A DNA stretch of 64,000 nucleotides from DASSFZ01 sp035693785 (GTDB taxonomy: Bacteria > Chloroflexota > Anaerolineae > Fen-1058). Both the position numbers and the translations under genes were made by a program. The notes under the pieces are model-generated. The model was not told the DNA's origin. It did not search any database and was given only the letters and a program-made list of their open reading frames with translations. This document shows positions 23,424 through 31,724 of this stretch, piece by piece. How positions within the stretch are numbered: position 1 is the stretch's first letter; every line of letters starts with the position of its first letter. Where the stretch lies: positions 6,661 through 70,660 of the forward strand of contig DASSFZ010000212.1 in assembly GCA_035693785.1 (NCBI GenBank), in the 5' to 3' direction.

Positions 23424-23951
23424 TTATCTTCCCTTGAAGTCGGGCTTGCGCTTCTCTTTGAACGCTTCGTAAAAAGCGCGATGGTCTTCGCCCATCATCA
23501 TCAGCGCCTGCGCCTGGGCTTCCGCCTCCAGTGCGGCGTTGAGGTCCATCGTCCACTCGTTGTTCACCATCAGCTTGGTCATGCCAGTAGCGTACGTCGG
23601 GCCGGCACTCAGCCGCTCAGCAAGGTCGTGCGCCGTGGCCAGCACCTGATCGGCGAGGACCACTCGATTGGCGAGGCCATGGCGTTCAGCCGTCGGCGCG
23701 TCTACGTCGCCGCCCAGCATCAATAGATCCATCGCGCGGCCCTGCCCGACCACGCGCGGAAGCAAGAAGGCTGCACCCCTATCGGCGCCGGTCAGACCTA
23801 CCCGCGTGAAGAGGAAAGCGAATCTAGCCGTATCGGCCACGACCCTCAGATCGGCTGCGCGGGCGATGACAGCGCCCGCCCCGGCGGCCAGCCCATTGAC
23901 GGCGGCGATGATCGGCTTGGGCAGGAGGCGCATGTTGCGCAGATCGGGCAC
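23424..23951 (-). pseudogene. Enoyl-CoA hydratase/isomerase, N-terminally truncated
   Basis: The 175 codons correspond to the C-terminal two thirds of a crotonase. LLPKPIIAAVNGLAAGAGAV is the second oxyanion-hole region, followed by FTRVGLTGADRGAAFLLPR and the C-terminal helix ending KEKRKPDFKGR. The usual first 80-90 residues, with the first oxyanion-hole strand and CoA-binding loop, are missing. The upstream gene ends only 24 bases away, so there is no room for them. The only start is a GTG without a clear ribosome-binding site. This looks like a deletion that joined the remnant to the gene before it. A functional short form cannot be excluded but is unlikely. Confidence 0.75.
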
Positions 23952-23975
23952 GCCGGATGTTCCGCCGCTTCCCCG

Positions 23976-24758
23976 CTAAGCATGTTTATATGTGATCCGC
24001 TGTCGCAGGATCTCAACCACTTTGGCCCCTCCAGTGAAAATCGGCTCCGGTACTTTACTGCGTCCCATGAGTTCAGAAAGAACCACCGGCCGGCCAGATG
24101 CATAAACCAACACCGCCCCTGTGCGCTCCAGAAGCAGGCTGGGCAGCGCCAGGTCCCACAGGTTGATCGCCGGATCGAAAAACAACGCGGCGACCGCGCC
24201 CTTCGCCACCAGACACAACTGATAAATCGGCGCGCCCAGGCAATAGATTCGACCCGGAAAATCGATCGTGAACGTTCGATGATGATTCGTCGGGCCAAAA
24301 ATGAACGTGTTAGGCTCCAGCGCCGAGGAGAACGTCGGGTGCAGCGGTTCGTCATTGCAGAAAGCCGGGCCGTCTTCGCCGGCCCAGAACAACTCGTTGG
24401 TGACCGGGTTGAAGGCGGCGCCGGCCACTGGCTGATTGCCTTGCATCAAACATACTGCTGGCATCCAGAGCGGCATTTGCGCCACGAACGCCCGGCTGCC
24501 GTCCAGCGCATCCACGACCCAGGCGTGCTCTTCCCCCGGCGCAGGCGGCCGCGACTCTTCGGTTTCTTCGCCTATATAGCCGTACTGCGGCGCAAGCGCG
24601 GTGAGCGACAACCGAAGGAAGTTTTCGACGGCTGCATCGGCCTCGCTGACAACACTCAAATCGGCCTTCACCGACTTGGACACTTTTCCATAGTAGAGCA
24701 AGGCCAGTCGTCCCGCCTCGACGACGATCTGCTTGACGTCGGCTATCTGGATAGACAT
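23976..24758 (-). CDS. Inositol-monophosphatase-family phosphatase
   Basis: This 260-residue protein has the family metal-binding motifs: GEETEES (about 58-64), WVVDALDGSRAF (the Asp-x-x-Asp-Gly segment, about 80-91) and WDLALPSLLLERTGA near the C-terminus. It should remove phosphate from a small phosphate monoester, such as inositol or another polyol phosphate or PAP. The ATG at 24758 has GGGGAGG upstream. It lies 48 bases after a branched-chain-type transporter permease gene in the same direction, so it is probably carried on the same transcript. A link to the uptake and catabolic genes upstream is not obvious from sequence. Confidence 0.88.
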   Translation of the reverse strand: MSIQIADVKQIVVEAGRLALLYYGKVSKSVKADLSVVSEADAAVENFLRLSLTALAPQYGYIGEETEESRPPAPGEEHAWVVDALDGSRAFVAQMPLWMPAVCLMQGNQPVAGAAFNPVTNELFWAGEDGPAFCNDEPLHPTFSSALEPNTFIFGPTNHHRTFTIDFPGRIYCLGAPIYQLCLVAKGAVAALFFDPAINLWDLALPSLLLERTGAVLVYASGRPVVLSELMGRSKVPEPIFTGGAKVVEILRQRITYKHA

Positions 24759-24806
24759 ATCGCCTCCCCGGTCAAGATCGAATCACTTGTCCACGTCCAC
24801 GCCCGT

Positions 24807-25907
24807 TCAGGATGGCGGTTCGCCGAGCGCGGGATCCCTCGAAGCAGGCTTCCCTTCCACCATTGCGAGTTGCCCCTGGGCCATCGCGGCGGGCAACCGT
24901 CGCCGAATCGTGAAAAGCTCAAGCCCGAAGCGGCGGTGCAGGACGCCCCATAAGCCGTCCGGCGCGACAAGCACGATGATGACGGCGGTGCCTCCAAGAA
25001 GAATGATTGACCACGGCCCCAAACTGGACAGGTAATGCCGGAGGACGAAAAAGACGACCGCGCCGACGATCGGGCCTTCGACCGTTCCCAGCCCGCCGAT
25101 GACGACCATGAACGCCATGAAGGCCGACCATTGGATGCTGAAAGATGCCTGAGGCGTAATCCGGAGCGCGTTCAAGTAAATCAGCCCGCCGACAACACCG
25201 GTGCCAAAGGCGCCGATCACGAAGACCAGCAACTTGATGCGCGTGATCTTCACGCCGACACTCATGGCCGCGCTCTCGGAATCTCGAATGGCGGTGAGGC
25301 CCAACCCCACACGGGAACGCATGAGATAATAGACGAGTGCGATTGCCCCGGCCCCAATGACGATGGCCAGCCAATACGTGTACTGCTCGCGCAGGGGGCG
25401 CGCCATCAACCCCGCCGCCGCAAGAGAGCGGCCAAGTCCCCCTTTCAGCCATTCGGTGGAACTGGCGACTAGCAGCCGAAAGACCTCGGCGATCACCCAG
25501 GTTCCGACCGCGAAATACCCACCCCGCAGGCGAAAGGCGAGCGCGGCAGTCGGCAGCGCGACGAGCGCCGCCACCACGCCCCCCACGATCACCGCCAGAA
25601 ACATATTCACGTGCAGGTCGTCCGCCAGGACGATCAGCGTATACCCGCCCAGCCCGATCCAGGCTTGCTGGCCAAACGACACCATCCCGCCGTAACCCGC
25701 CAGCAGATTCCACATCTGCGCCAGCGCCAGGAAGGTGATGAACTCGACGAGGGTGCGCATCTGGTCCGGCGTGCCCCACCACGGCAAGGAGAACAGGGCC
25801 GTCAGCAGAAGGACGCTGCCGAGGGCAAGCCCACGCGGGGATATGGGGCGCGCTTTGGGGTGGTCGGTCGCTGGGGATGACTCCGGGGTTGGCGTCGGCG
25901 CTCCCAT
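24807..25907 (-). CDS. livM: Branched-chain-type ABC transporter permease (LivM family)
   Basis: This 366-residue integral membrane protein has about ten hydrophobic segments. It carries the LivM-family features NLLAGYGGMVSFGQQAWIGL near residue 68 and RDSESAAMSVGVKITRIKL, the cytoplasmic coupling loop. The N-terminus has a Pro/Ser-rich cytoplasmic stretch of about 25 residues and the C-terminus an extra 40-residue charged tail. It pairs with the LivH-type permease encoded three bases upstream and with the ATPases upstream of that. In this operon the cargo is more likely an aromatic or other organic acid than an amino acid, because the neighbours are CoA-ligase and phosphorylation-type genes. 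That is an inference. Confidence 0.92.
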   Translation of the reverse strand: MGAPTPTPESSPATDHPKARPISPRGLALGSVLLLTALFSLPWWGTPDQMRTLVEFITFLALAQMWNLLAGYGGMVSFGQQAWIGLGGYTLIVLADDLHVNMFLAVIVGGVVAALVALPTAALAFRLRGGYFAVGTWVIAEVFRLLVASSTEWLKGGLGRSLAAAGLMARPLREQYTYWLAIVIGAGAIALVYYLMRSRVGLGLTAIRDSESAAMSVGVKITRIKLLVFVIGAFGTGVVGGLIYLNALRITPQASFSIQWSAFMAFMVVIGGLGTVEGPIVGAVVFFVLRHYLSSLGPWSIILLGGTAVIIVLVAPDGLWGVLHRRFGLELFTIRRRLPAAMAQGQLAMVEGKPASRDPALGEPPS

Positions 25908-25910
25908 GGC

Positions 25911-26783
25911 TCACTCGGTATCCCGTGTACGCGCGAACAGGCCGGTGGGTCTGAACGCCAACAACGCCAGTGTGATCAAATGCCCGGCCAGTTGAAACCA
26001 GGCCGGACTTAGCTGCGCGCCAATGTTCTGGGCCACCCCCAGGATAATGCCTCCGGCGAGTGTTCCCCACAGGCTGCCCAGCCCGCCGATGATGACCGTC
26101 TCAAAAGCGAAGATCAACCGGGCCGGCCCATCCGTCGGTGCAAACGTCGTGCGGATTCCCAAGAGCACGCCGCCCACCGCCCCGATGGCGAGCGACAGGC
26201 CCATCGCCCAGCCATAAACCTGGCGGCTGTTGATTCCGACCAACTCTGCCGTGGTGGGATCATCTGACGTGGCCCGGAACGCTCTGCCCAGCTTCGTGCG
26301 TGTAAGGAACAGGTGCAACCCTGCAAGAACGACGAGTGCCGTGGCGAACACAATCAACGGCAGAACACCCAGCGTCACACCCTTCACCACCTCGATACTC
26401 GCGGCCTCAACGGGGCCGGCGTCCAGCCCCTGCGTATCTGCCGAGAAGCCTAGCTGAAGCACATTCTGGGTAATCACCGAAAGTCCGAACGTGATGATGA
26501 GCGGCGGCAGTACGCCTTTTCCGAGAGTCGCGTTGAGCAAGCCGCGCTGCAACAAGACGCCGATGATAAAGAGTGCCGGCGCGGCCAGCAGCAAACTCAG
26601 CCAGGGAGACAAGCCCAGGAATTGCCCGGCGAGCAGCGCCAGATATGCCGCTGCCACGATCATGTCGCCGTGCGCCAGGTTCACCAGCCGCATCACCCCG
26701 AAGATGAGAGACAACCCCGTCCCGTAGAGCGCATACAGTCCTCCCAGCAAGACTCCTTGTGCAACGATGTTCACCCACTGCAT
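25911..26783 (-). CDS. livH: Branched-chain-type ABC transporter permease (LivH family)
   Basis: The 290-residue protein is almost entirely hydrophobic. It has the LivH opening (VAQGVLLGGLYALYGTGLSL), the segment FGVMRLVNLAHGDMIVAAAY, and the coupling loop RAFRATSDDPTTAELVGIN. GGLGSLWGTLAGGIILG is typical of the C-terminal half. It forms the membrane channel with the LivM-type protein encoded next. The start is three bases after the LivF stop, so the genes are closely coupled. Confidence 0.93.
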   Translation of the reverse strand: MQWVNIVAQGVLLGGLYALYGTGLSLIFGVMRLVNLAHGDMIVAAAYLALLAGQFLGLSPWLSLLLAAPALFIIGVLLQRGLLNATLGKGVLPPLIITFGLSVITQNVLQLGFSADTQGLDAGPVEAASIEVVKGVTLGVLPLIVFATALVVLAGLHLFLTRTKLGRAFRATSDDPTTAELVGINSRQVYGWAMGLSLAIGAVGGVLLGIRTTFAPTDGPARLIFAFETVIIGGLGSLWGTLAGGIILGVAQNIGAQLSPAWFQLAGHLITLALLAFRPTGLFARTRDTE

Positions 26784-26785
26784 CG

Positions 26786-27490
26786 TCAGACTCCGAAGTA
26801 AGCCTGAGAGACCTGAGCCAGGCTCAACTCTGCTGGGCGGCCTGCCAGGCTGACCTTACCCTCCAGCAGGCAATAAACTCGGTCGGCGGCTTTGAGGCCG
26901 CGGCTCACGTCCTGCTCGACCAGAATGACGGTCGCGCCCGCTTCGGCCACCGCGCGTACGACTTTATACAACTCTCGAACGATCACGGGTGCCAGCCCGA
27001 GCGAAATCTCGTCCATCAAGATCAGGTCGGGGTTGCTCATCAGGGCCCGACCGATCGCCAGCATTTGTTGCTCGCCGCCCGAAAGTTCCGTCCCGGGGGC
27101 ACGCGCCCGGTCGCGCAGGATGGGAAACAAGTCATAGATGGCATCTCGTTGCCAGGGGCCGCGCCGGCCGGAATACGCGCCGGCTTCCAGATTCTCTTCC
27201 ACTGTCAGGCTGGGAAATATTCTCCGGCCCTCCGGCACCAGCGAAATGCCGCGCCGGCAAAGCCGATATGACGGAGAGCCGGAAACCACCTCGCCTCGAT
27301 AGATCACCCGCCCCCGGCGCGGGGTCAGCACGCCGGCGATCGTGTTGAGCAGAGTCGTCTTCCCGGCCCCATTCGCGCCGATGATGGCGATGGTTTCTCC
27401 GGCGGTTACCTCCAGACTCACCCCGAACAGCGCCTGAAACTCGCCGTAAAAGACTTCGAGGTTCTCGACACGCAAGCCACGCTCAGTCAT
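26786..27490 (-). CDS. livF: Branched-chain-type ABC transporter ATPase (LivF family)
   Basis: This 234-residue ATPase has Walker A GANGAGKTT at about residues 37-45, the signature ELSGGEQQMLAIGRAL and Walker B PDLILMDEISLGLAP. The C-terminal LSLAQVSQAYFGV is the usual LivF ending. The ATG at 27490 has GGAGC upstream. A longer frame of 35 codons upstream is low-complexity Arg-rich sequence and was rejected. It forms the nucleotide-binding pair with LivG. About 170 bases separate it from the LivG gene, and they contain repetitive CCGTGCAATCCG-like words but no gene. Confidence 0.93.
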   Translation of the reverse strand: MTERGLRVENLEVFYGEFQALFGVSLEVTAGETIAIIGANGAGKTTLLNTIAGVLTPRRGRVIYRGEVVSGSPSYRLCRRGISLVPEGRRIFPSLTVEENLEAGAYSGRRGPWQRDAIYDLFPILRDRARAPGTELSGGEQQMLAIGRALMSNPDLILMDEISLGLAPVIVRELYKVVRAVAEAGATVILVEQDVSRGLKAADRVYCLLEGKVSLAGRPAELSLAQVSQAYFGV

Positions 27491-27663
27491 CCACAGCTCC
27501 GTGCAATCCGCCTGCCCTCGCCTGCTGCCTGCCCTCGCCCGCTGTCTGCGGGGGTGTGCGGGGGTGCGAATCCGTGTCGTGCGACGACCATCCATCGCCG
27601 CCGGGGTAGATCGTGCTGATCACGCGCCTCCTCTCCGTGCAATCCGTGCGAATCCGTGTTGTG

Positions 27664-28401
27664 CTAATCCACCCCGAGGTAAATTTCCTGAAACTCGCGG
27701 CTGGCGATCACGTCTTGCGGCAGGCCCTCCACGAGCTTAACGCCGAAATTGATGGCGAGAATGCGATCGACTGCCGAGACGAGGGCGTGCACGATGTGCT
27801 CGATCCAGATGATCGTGATGCGCCGGGAGCGGATTTCGGCAATCACCCCCAGCAGCGCACGTACCTCAGGCTCCGTCAAACCACCCGCAATCTCGTCCAG
27901 CAACAGCAGCGAGGGCCGCGTGGCGAGCGCCCGGGCCAGTTCGAGGCGTTTGCGCTCCAGCAACCTCAGGTTCCCGGCCAAAACGTCGGCGCGCTCCAAC
28001 AGGCCCGTCAGTTGGAGGGCATCCCGACACAACTCGTGCGTGTCATCGTCGCGCCGCTCCGGGCCGCGGCCATACGTCGCCCCGACCAGCACGTTCTCGA
28101 AAACCGTCATGCCCACAAAGGGGCGCGGAACCTGGTAGGTGCGGCCAATGCCCCGGTGACAGCGAACCGGCGCAGGCTCGTGGGTAATGTTCACGCCCTG
28201 GAACAAAACCTGGCCTGACTCAACCCGCAGATCGCCTGAGATCAGATTGAGCAGCGTCGTCTTCCCAGCCCCGTTGGGACCGAGGATGCCCAGCGCCTCG
28301 CCCTCGCCCAGGCCGAAAGAGAGCCGGGCCAAAACCTGCAGACGGCCAAAAGACTTCGACAGCTCGCGGACTTCGAGGAGTGGTGGGGCTGCCGCCGTCA
28401 C
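27664..28401 (-). CDS. livG: Branched-chain-type ABC transporter ATPase (LivG family)
   Basis: The 245-residue ATPase has Walker A GPNGAGKTT at about residues 41-49, Walker B PSLLLLDEIAGGL, and the LivG-type sequence GIGRTYQVPRPF. The ABC signature is degenerate: NLRLLERKRLELARAL stands where LSxGQ-type residues are usual, a form common in this transporter group. The likely start is the GTG at 28401. It lies within a pair of 12-base direct repeats (28398-28428), which places a GAGGAG about 14 bases upstream. No better start is visible. It is the first ATPase after the binding-protein gene. Confidence 0.9.
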   Translation of the reverse strand: MTAAAPPLLEVRELSKSFGRLQVLARLSFGLGEGEALGILGPNGAGKTTLLNLISGDLRVESGQVLFQGVNITHEPAPVRCHRGIGRTYQVPRPFVGMTVFENVLVGATYGRGPERRDDDTHELCRDALQLTGLLERADVLAGNLRLLERKRLELARALATRPSLLLLDEIAGGLTEPEVRALLGVIAEIRSRRITIIWIEHIVHALVSAVDRILAINFGVKLVEGLPQDVIASREFQEIYLGVD

Positions 28402-28428
28402 TCTAACTCTATCTCCTCACTCTAACTC
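28398..28428. repeat. Direct repeat TCACTCTAACTC overlapping the livG start
   Basis: Two identical 12-base copies (28398-28409 and 28417-28428) are separated by 7 bases. On the coding strand one copy spans the GTG start of livG and the other lies just upstream. The arrangement duplicates the start region and may reflect slippage. It could affect ribosome access. Confidence 0.6.
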
Positions 28429-28498
28429 ATCACTACAAAGGCAGACCTTCGGAGCCGACCGAACCCCGAAGGTCTTGTCCGCACGTTGGCCCTGGACT

Positions 28499-29860
28499 TC
28501 ACGAACCCGGCATGGGCCGCGCCTGACCGCCCACCGGGATATCCGGATAGTCGCTGTGGACGATCGTCAACTCAAATGGGAAGTCACTACCCGTGCCCCA
28601 CTGGCCTCCCACCAGCGGCGTCTTCGCGACGTTGGGCACCGGCCCGCTTGCCCACGAGAGATGCCCCACGATCGTGTCCAGGTTGGTCGCCTTGAGCGCA
28701 TCGCGGATAGCCGCCTTGTCGTCTACGTTCTGCGTGCGCTTCAGCGTGTCCGCCGCCACTTCGAACAGGGCATGCACAAAGCCAATCGGCTGGGTCCATT
28801 GCCTGTTCGTATCGTTCTGGTAGGCGTCGGCCAGTTCCCTGGCGCTCGCCCCGGTGAGCGACGACTTGAAGGGGTGACTCGGGCTCCACCAGATCTCTGT
28901 CGTCAGTCCATCGCCCAAACCGCCGCCGATGGCTTCCACCGCCGAAGGGAAGAGCGCCGCCTTGCCGACCGTCATGGCCTTGGGGATGAACCCCTGCTGG
29001 CTGGCCTGGACCAGGAACGTTCCCAGGTCTGGCGGGAGCATCACCCCGGTCACGATTTGGGCCTGCTGATCCTTGAAGAGGGAGAGCTCGGCCGAGAAAT
29101 CGTCTTTCAGGTTTTCGTAGCGGCCCGGATCGACGACCGTGTAGCCCTGGGGTTCCAGCGCTGGCGGGAAGCCCACCTCCGGGCTGCTCCACGCCAGACC
29201 GTCGCCGTCGTTGGGCCACATCCCGCCGACCACCTTGTTCGTGTCCAGCGAGTTCCAGATGCTGAGGAAGACTCCGATGATGTCTTCCAGGCCCCAGAAG
29301 TAGTGGTAAGTCCACTTGAACTCGGTCTCGCCAGGCGTTCCACCCCGGCCAATGAACCACGGCTGCCACGGCGCGACCGTGGAGATGCAGGGCACACCGT
29401 TGACCTCGCATTGATCGCTCACCGGGTTCGTGGTCTCCGGGGTCGAAGACACGACCATGAGGTCAATGCCATCCGTCAAGATGAGGTCGGCGGCGACCTC
29501 TGCCGCGCGGTTGGGATCGGATTGGCTGTCCTTGACGAGGATTTCCACCGGATGCTTCGTCCCGCCTACGGAAATGCCATCGGCGAAGACCTGCCGTACC
29601 CCCGTGAGGATAAAGCTGTCGGCTTCGCCGAAGCCGGCGATGGGGCCGGTCTGCGGGCTGACGTAACCGATCTTGATCGTCCGCCCCGCCTGGACGGCGG
29701 CGGTGGGGCTTGCGGCCGGAGCGGCGCTGGTCGGCGCGGCTCCCGTCGTCGGCGCGGCAGTGGGCGTGGTTGCCGGGCCGCATGCGCCCAGGGTCAGGCC
29801 AGCCGCCGTCATCGCGGACGCCTTCAGAAAATCACGACGTGAGACGTATTTCCTGCCCAT
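28499..29860 (-). CDS. ABC transporter substrate-binding lipoprotein with Tat signal
   Basis: This 453-residue periplasmic-binding protein is of the branched-chain/organic-acid (LivJ/K-like) class. The N-terminus has a twin-arginine motif (SRRDFLKAS) and a lipobox (LTLGAC). A Thr/Ala/Pro linker of about 45 residues follows, as is common in Chloroflexota lipoproteins. The mature part starts IKIGYVSPQTGPIAGF, and PVEILVKDSQSDPNRAAEVA is typical of the family. The ATG at 29860 follows GGAGGAGAAG. It lies upstream of the livGFHM genes on the same strand and supplies their specificity. Tat export suggests that it folds before secretion. The ligand is unknown; the operon suggests an aromatic or related acid. 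Confidence 0.92.
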   Translation of the reverse strand: MGRKYVSRRDFLKASAMTAAGLTLGACGPATTPTAAPTTGAAPTSAAPAASPTAAVQAGRTIKIGYVSPQTGPIAGFGEADSFILTGVRQVFADGISVGGTKHPVEILVKDSQSDPNRAAEVAADLILTDGIDLMVVSSTPETTNPVSDQCEVNGVPCISTVAPWQPWFIGRGGTPGETEFKWTYHYFWGLEDIIGVFLSIWNSLDTNKVVGGMWPNDGDGLAWSSPEVGFPPALEPQGYTVVDPGRYENLKDDFSAELSLFKDQQAQIVTGVMLPPDLGTFLVQASQQGFIPKAMTVGKAALFPSAVEAIGGGLGDGLTTEIWWSPSHPFKSSLTGASARELADAYQNDTNRQWTQPIGFVHALFEVAADTLKRTQNVDDKAAIRDALKATNLDTIVGHLSWASGPVPNVAKTPLVGGQWGTGSDFPFELTIVHSDYPDIPVGGQARPMPGS

Positions 29861-29920
29861 GGTTCTTCTCCTCCTATGGGTAGAGTAGCAGAACACGAAT
29901 CCGTTCAGTCGAGCTTCTAT

Positions 29921-31621
29921 TCAGCGCGTTCGATCTGCTCTTTTCACCACCTCCACGACGCCCGAGTTGCCATCCACCTTGACGACGTCGCCATTGCGAA
30001 TGGAATTGGTGGCGTTCCACGTGCCCACGACCGCCGGGATGCCATACTCCCGGGCCGCGATCGCGGCATGGGTCAACATGCCACCGGTGTCCGTCACCAC
30101 TCCGCCAATCTTTAGGAAGAGCGGCGTCCAGGCAGTGCTGGTGTAAGGGCAGATCAGAATTTCGCCGGATTGCAGGGTCGGGAATTCTTCGAAACTCAGA
30201 ATCACGCGGGCCGGCCCCTCGACGACGCCCGGCGATCCCGGGAAGCCCTCCAATCGTTCCACCACCTCCTTTTCTGCCTTGGGATGAAGCACCTCGTCAA
30301 TGATCCCAAAGACTTTGATCGCGATCGGATCGGTCATCGTCGGCGGCACGTTACCCACGGTCAAGGGCGCATCCGCCCGCCGGGCCATTTCCCAGCTCTC
30401 TTTCCTTTCCTTGATCAGAGGCGGCACGAGCGCCTGATGATGGTAGGTGCCGATTTTTTCATCCCGCGACAGATCGTCCAGGATTTCAACCAGCTCGCTG
30501 AAGGTGAGGAAGAACACGTCGTCCGCGCGTTCGAGCAATCCGAAACGCCGCAGCCGATGCCCGCAGGCCATGAGGGTATTGTGGAGCGCCGCCGTGGAGC
30601 CTTGATCGATATAGAAGCCGTGATCTTCCTGGTAGGCGTAGACCTCCTGGGCCACAGGGAGCAGCCGCTTAAAAACCGGCATGTCCTCGGCGGACACTCG
30701 CTGCTCGAAATCCGCAATCGCTTGCGCACGCTGCTGGTTGACCGCGTTGCGCGTCTGGAACAGATCCCAGCCGGTGTCCATCTGCGGGAAGTAGCTCCGG
30801 ATCGTCTCCAGAACCGGTCGCGGATCCTCCTTCCAGGTGGGAAACATCACGTCCAGGTGCGCGGCGCTGATCCGGTTGCCGTGAACCTGTAGAAAGTCGT
30901 CGAAGCGCTGGCACCACTCGCGTGCTTCGGGCTTGTCCCTCAAGATTTCCAGGAGAGACTCGGCAGGTGTGTTCACGAACGTATCGCGCAGCCCGGTCGC
31001 CTGGGCCATCCTGGCCAGGTTCCACAGTTCTTCGTCGGTTTGCGCGGGCATCGAGTTAAACCCCTTCAGCAGTCCAATGAAATCCCTCTCCGCCAGGCCG
31101 TACTTTCCGCAGAAGGCTTCGAATTCCAGGTAGATGGTGTCGGCGGGGTACATCAGAATGAAGTGGATTTCCCAGTGCCGGCGGTTGAACTCCTCGCTCT
31201 TCTTCAGGTAATCCAGCAGATGCGAGGTTGTCAAGCGGTTGCCGTCCACGGCGGCCAGCGAATTCAGGTTGGCGATCACTTCGCTGATGTATTTCTGGTA
31301 ATACTCCCGCCAGTGGTCCTTGCAGTATTCGATCAACTGGCCGAACTCTTGCGCACGCCGGGCGATCTCTGCTTGATCGTCAAGCAGCGCAAAGCCCAAA
31401 TAAACCCGGCCCTGATACACCTTGACGTGAGCGCCTTTGGACGGCGGCAACTGTGTCTGCTCTGAAGCGACGTGGTAACCCCAGGCGTGATGTTTCTGGA
31501 TGGTCGTCATGCCCATCGGCGAGATGGGATAGGGCTGGTGCAGATCGTCCCGGAACCAGAAGATACTCCGGTCGTAATCCGGTCTGAGTGTTCTCAGCGC
31601 CGTCATGCTTCGATCGATCAT
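29921..31621 (-). CDS. PEP-synthase-like phosphohistidine subunit (phenylphosphate-synthase-alpha-like)
   Basis: This 566-residue protein contains the swivelling phosphohistidine domain of PEP-utilising enzymes at its C-terminus: TDTGGMLTHAAIAAREYGIP, with the phosphorylated His at about residue 518. It lacks the ATP-grasp domain, which is encoded separately at 32793-33761. The split resembles phenylphosphate synthase (PpsA/PpsB of Thauera), where ATP energy passes through His to phosphorylate phenol. The long N-terminal part is helical and of unassigned function. The ATG at 31621 has GAGGAGG upstream. Together with the ligase and amidohydrolase around it, this suggests phosphorylation of a phenolic or related substrate, but other dikinase-type reactions are possible. 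Confidence 0.75.
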   Translation of the reverse strand: MIDRSMTALRTLRPDYDRSIFWFRDDLHQPYPISPMGMTTIQKHHAWGYHVASEQTQLPPSKGAHVKVYQGRVYLGFALLDDQAEIARRAQEFGQLIEYCKDHWREYYQKYISEVIANLNSLAAVDGNRLTTSHLLDYLKKSEEFNRRHWEIHFILMYPADTIYLEFEAFCGKYGLAERDFIGLLKGFNSMPAQTDEELWNLARMAQATGLRDTFVNTPAESLLEILRDKPEAREWCQRFDDFLQVHGNRISAAHLDVMFPTWKEDPRPVLETIRSYFPQMDTGWDLFQTRNAVNQQRAQAIADFEQRVSAEDMPVFKRLLPVAQEVYAYQEDHGFYIDQGSTAALHNTLMACGHRLRRFGLLERADDVFFLTFSELVEILDDLSRDEKIGTYHHQALVPPLIKERKESWEMARRADAPLTVGNVPPTMTDPIAIKVFGIIDEVLHPKAEKEVVERLEGFPGSPGVVEGPARVILSFEEFPTLQSGEILICPYTSTAWTPLFLKIGGVVTDTGGMLTHAAIAAREYGIPAVVGTWNATNSIRNGDVVKVDGNSGVVEVVKRADRTR

Positions 31622-31642
31622 ATGAAGCCTCCTCAAGTTCGC

Positions 31643-31681
31643 CCCAGACCTCACAGGTCTCAGAGACCTGTGAGGTCTGGG
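31643..31681. repeat. Perfect 39-base palindrome between operon genes
   Basis: The left arm CCCAGACCTCACAGGTCTC (31643-31661) is exactly complementary to the right arm (31663-31681) around a single central A at 31662. It lies between the amidohydrolase and the phosphohistidine-subunit gene. In RNA it would form a very stable hairpin 22 bases upstream of the next start codon. It may be a member of a dispersed repeat family or a processing or differential-expression element. Confidence 0.85.
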
Positions 31682-31724
31682 ACGCGCGCGGGGCGATCCC
31701 TCGGCGTGCCCGGCGGCGCCAGCG

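Noticed and set aside
28187..29842. A 551-codon plus-strand frame opposite the substrate-binding lipoprotein gene
   Set aside because: It mirrors two well-supported minus-strand genes, has Arg/His/Gly-rich antisense composition and matches no family.
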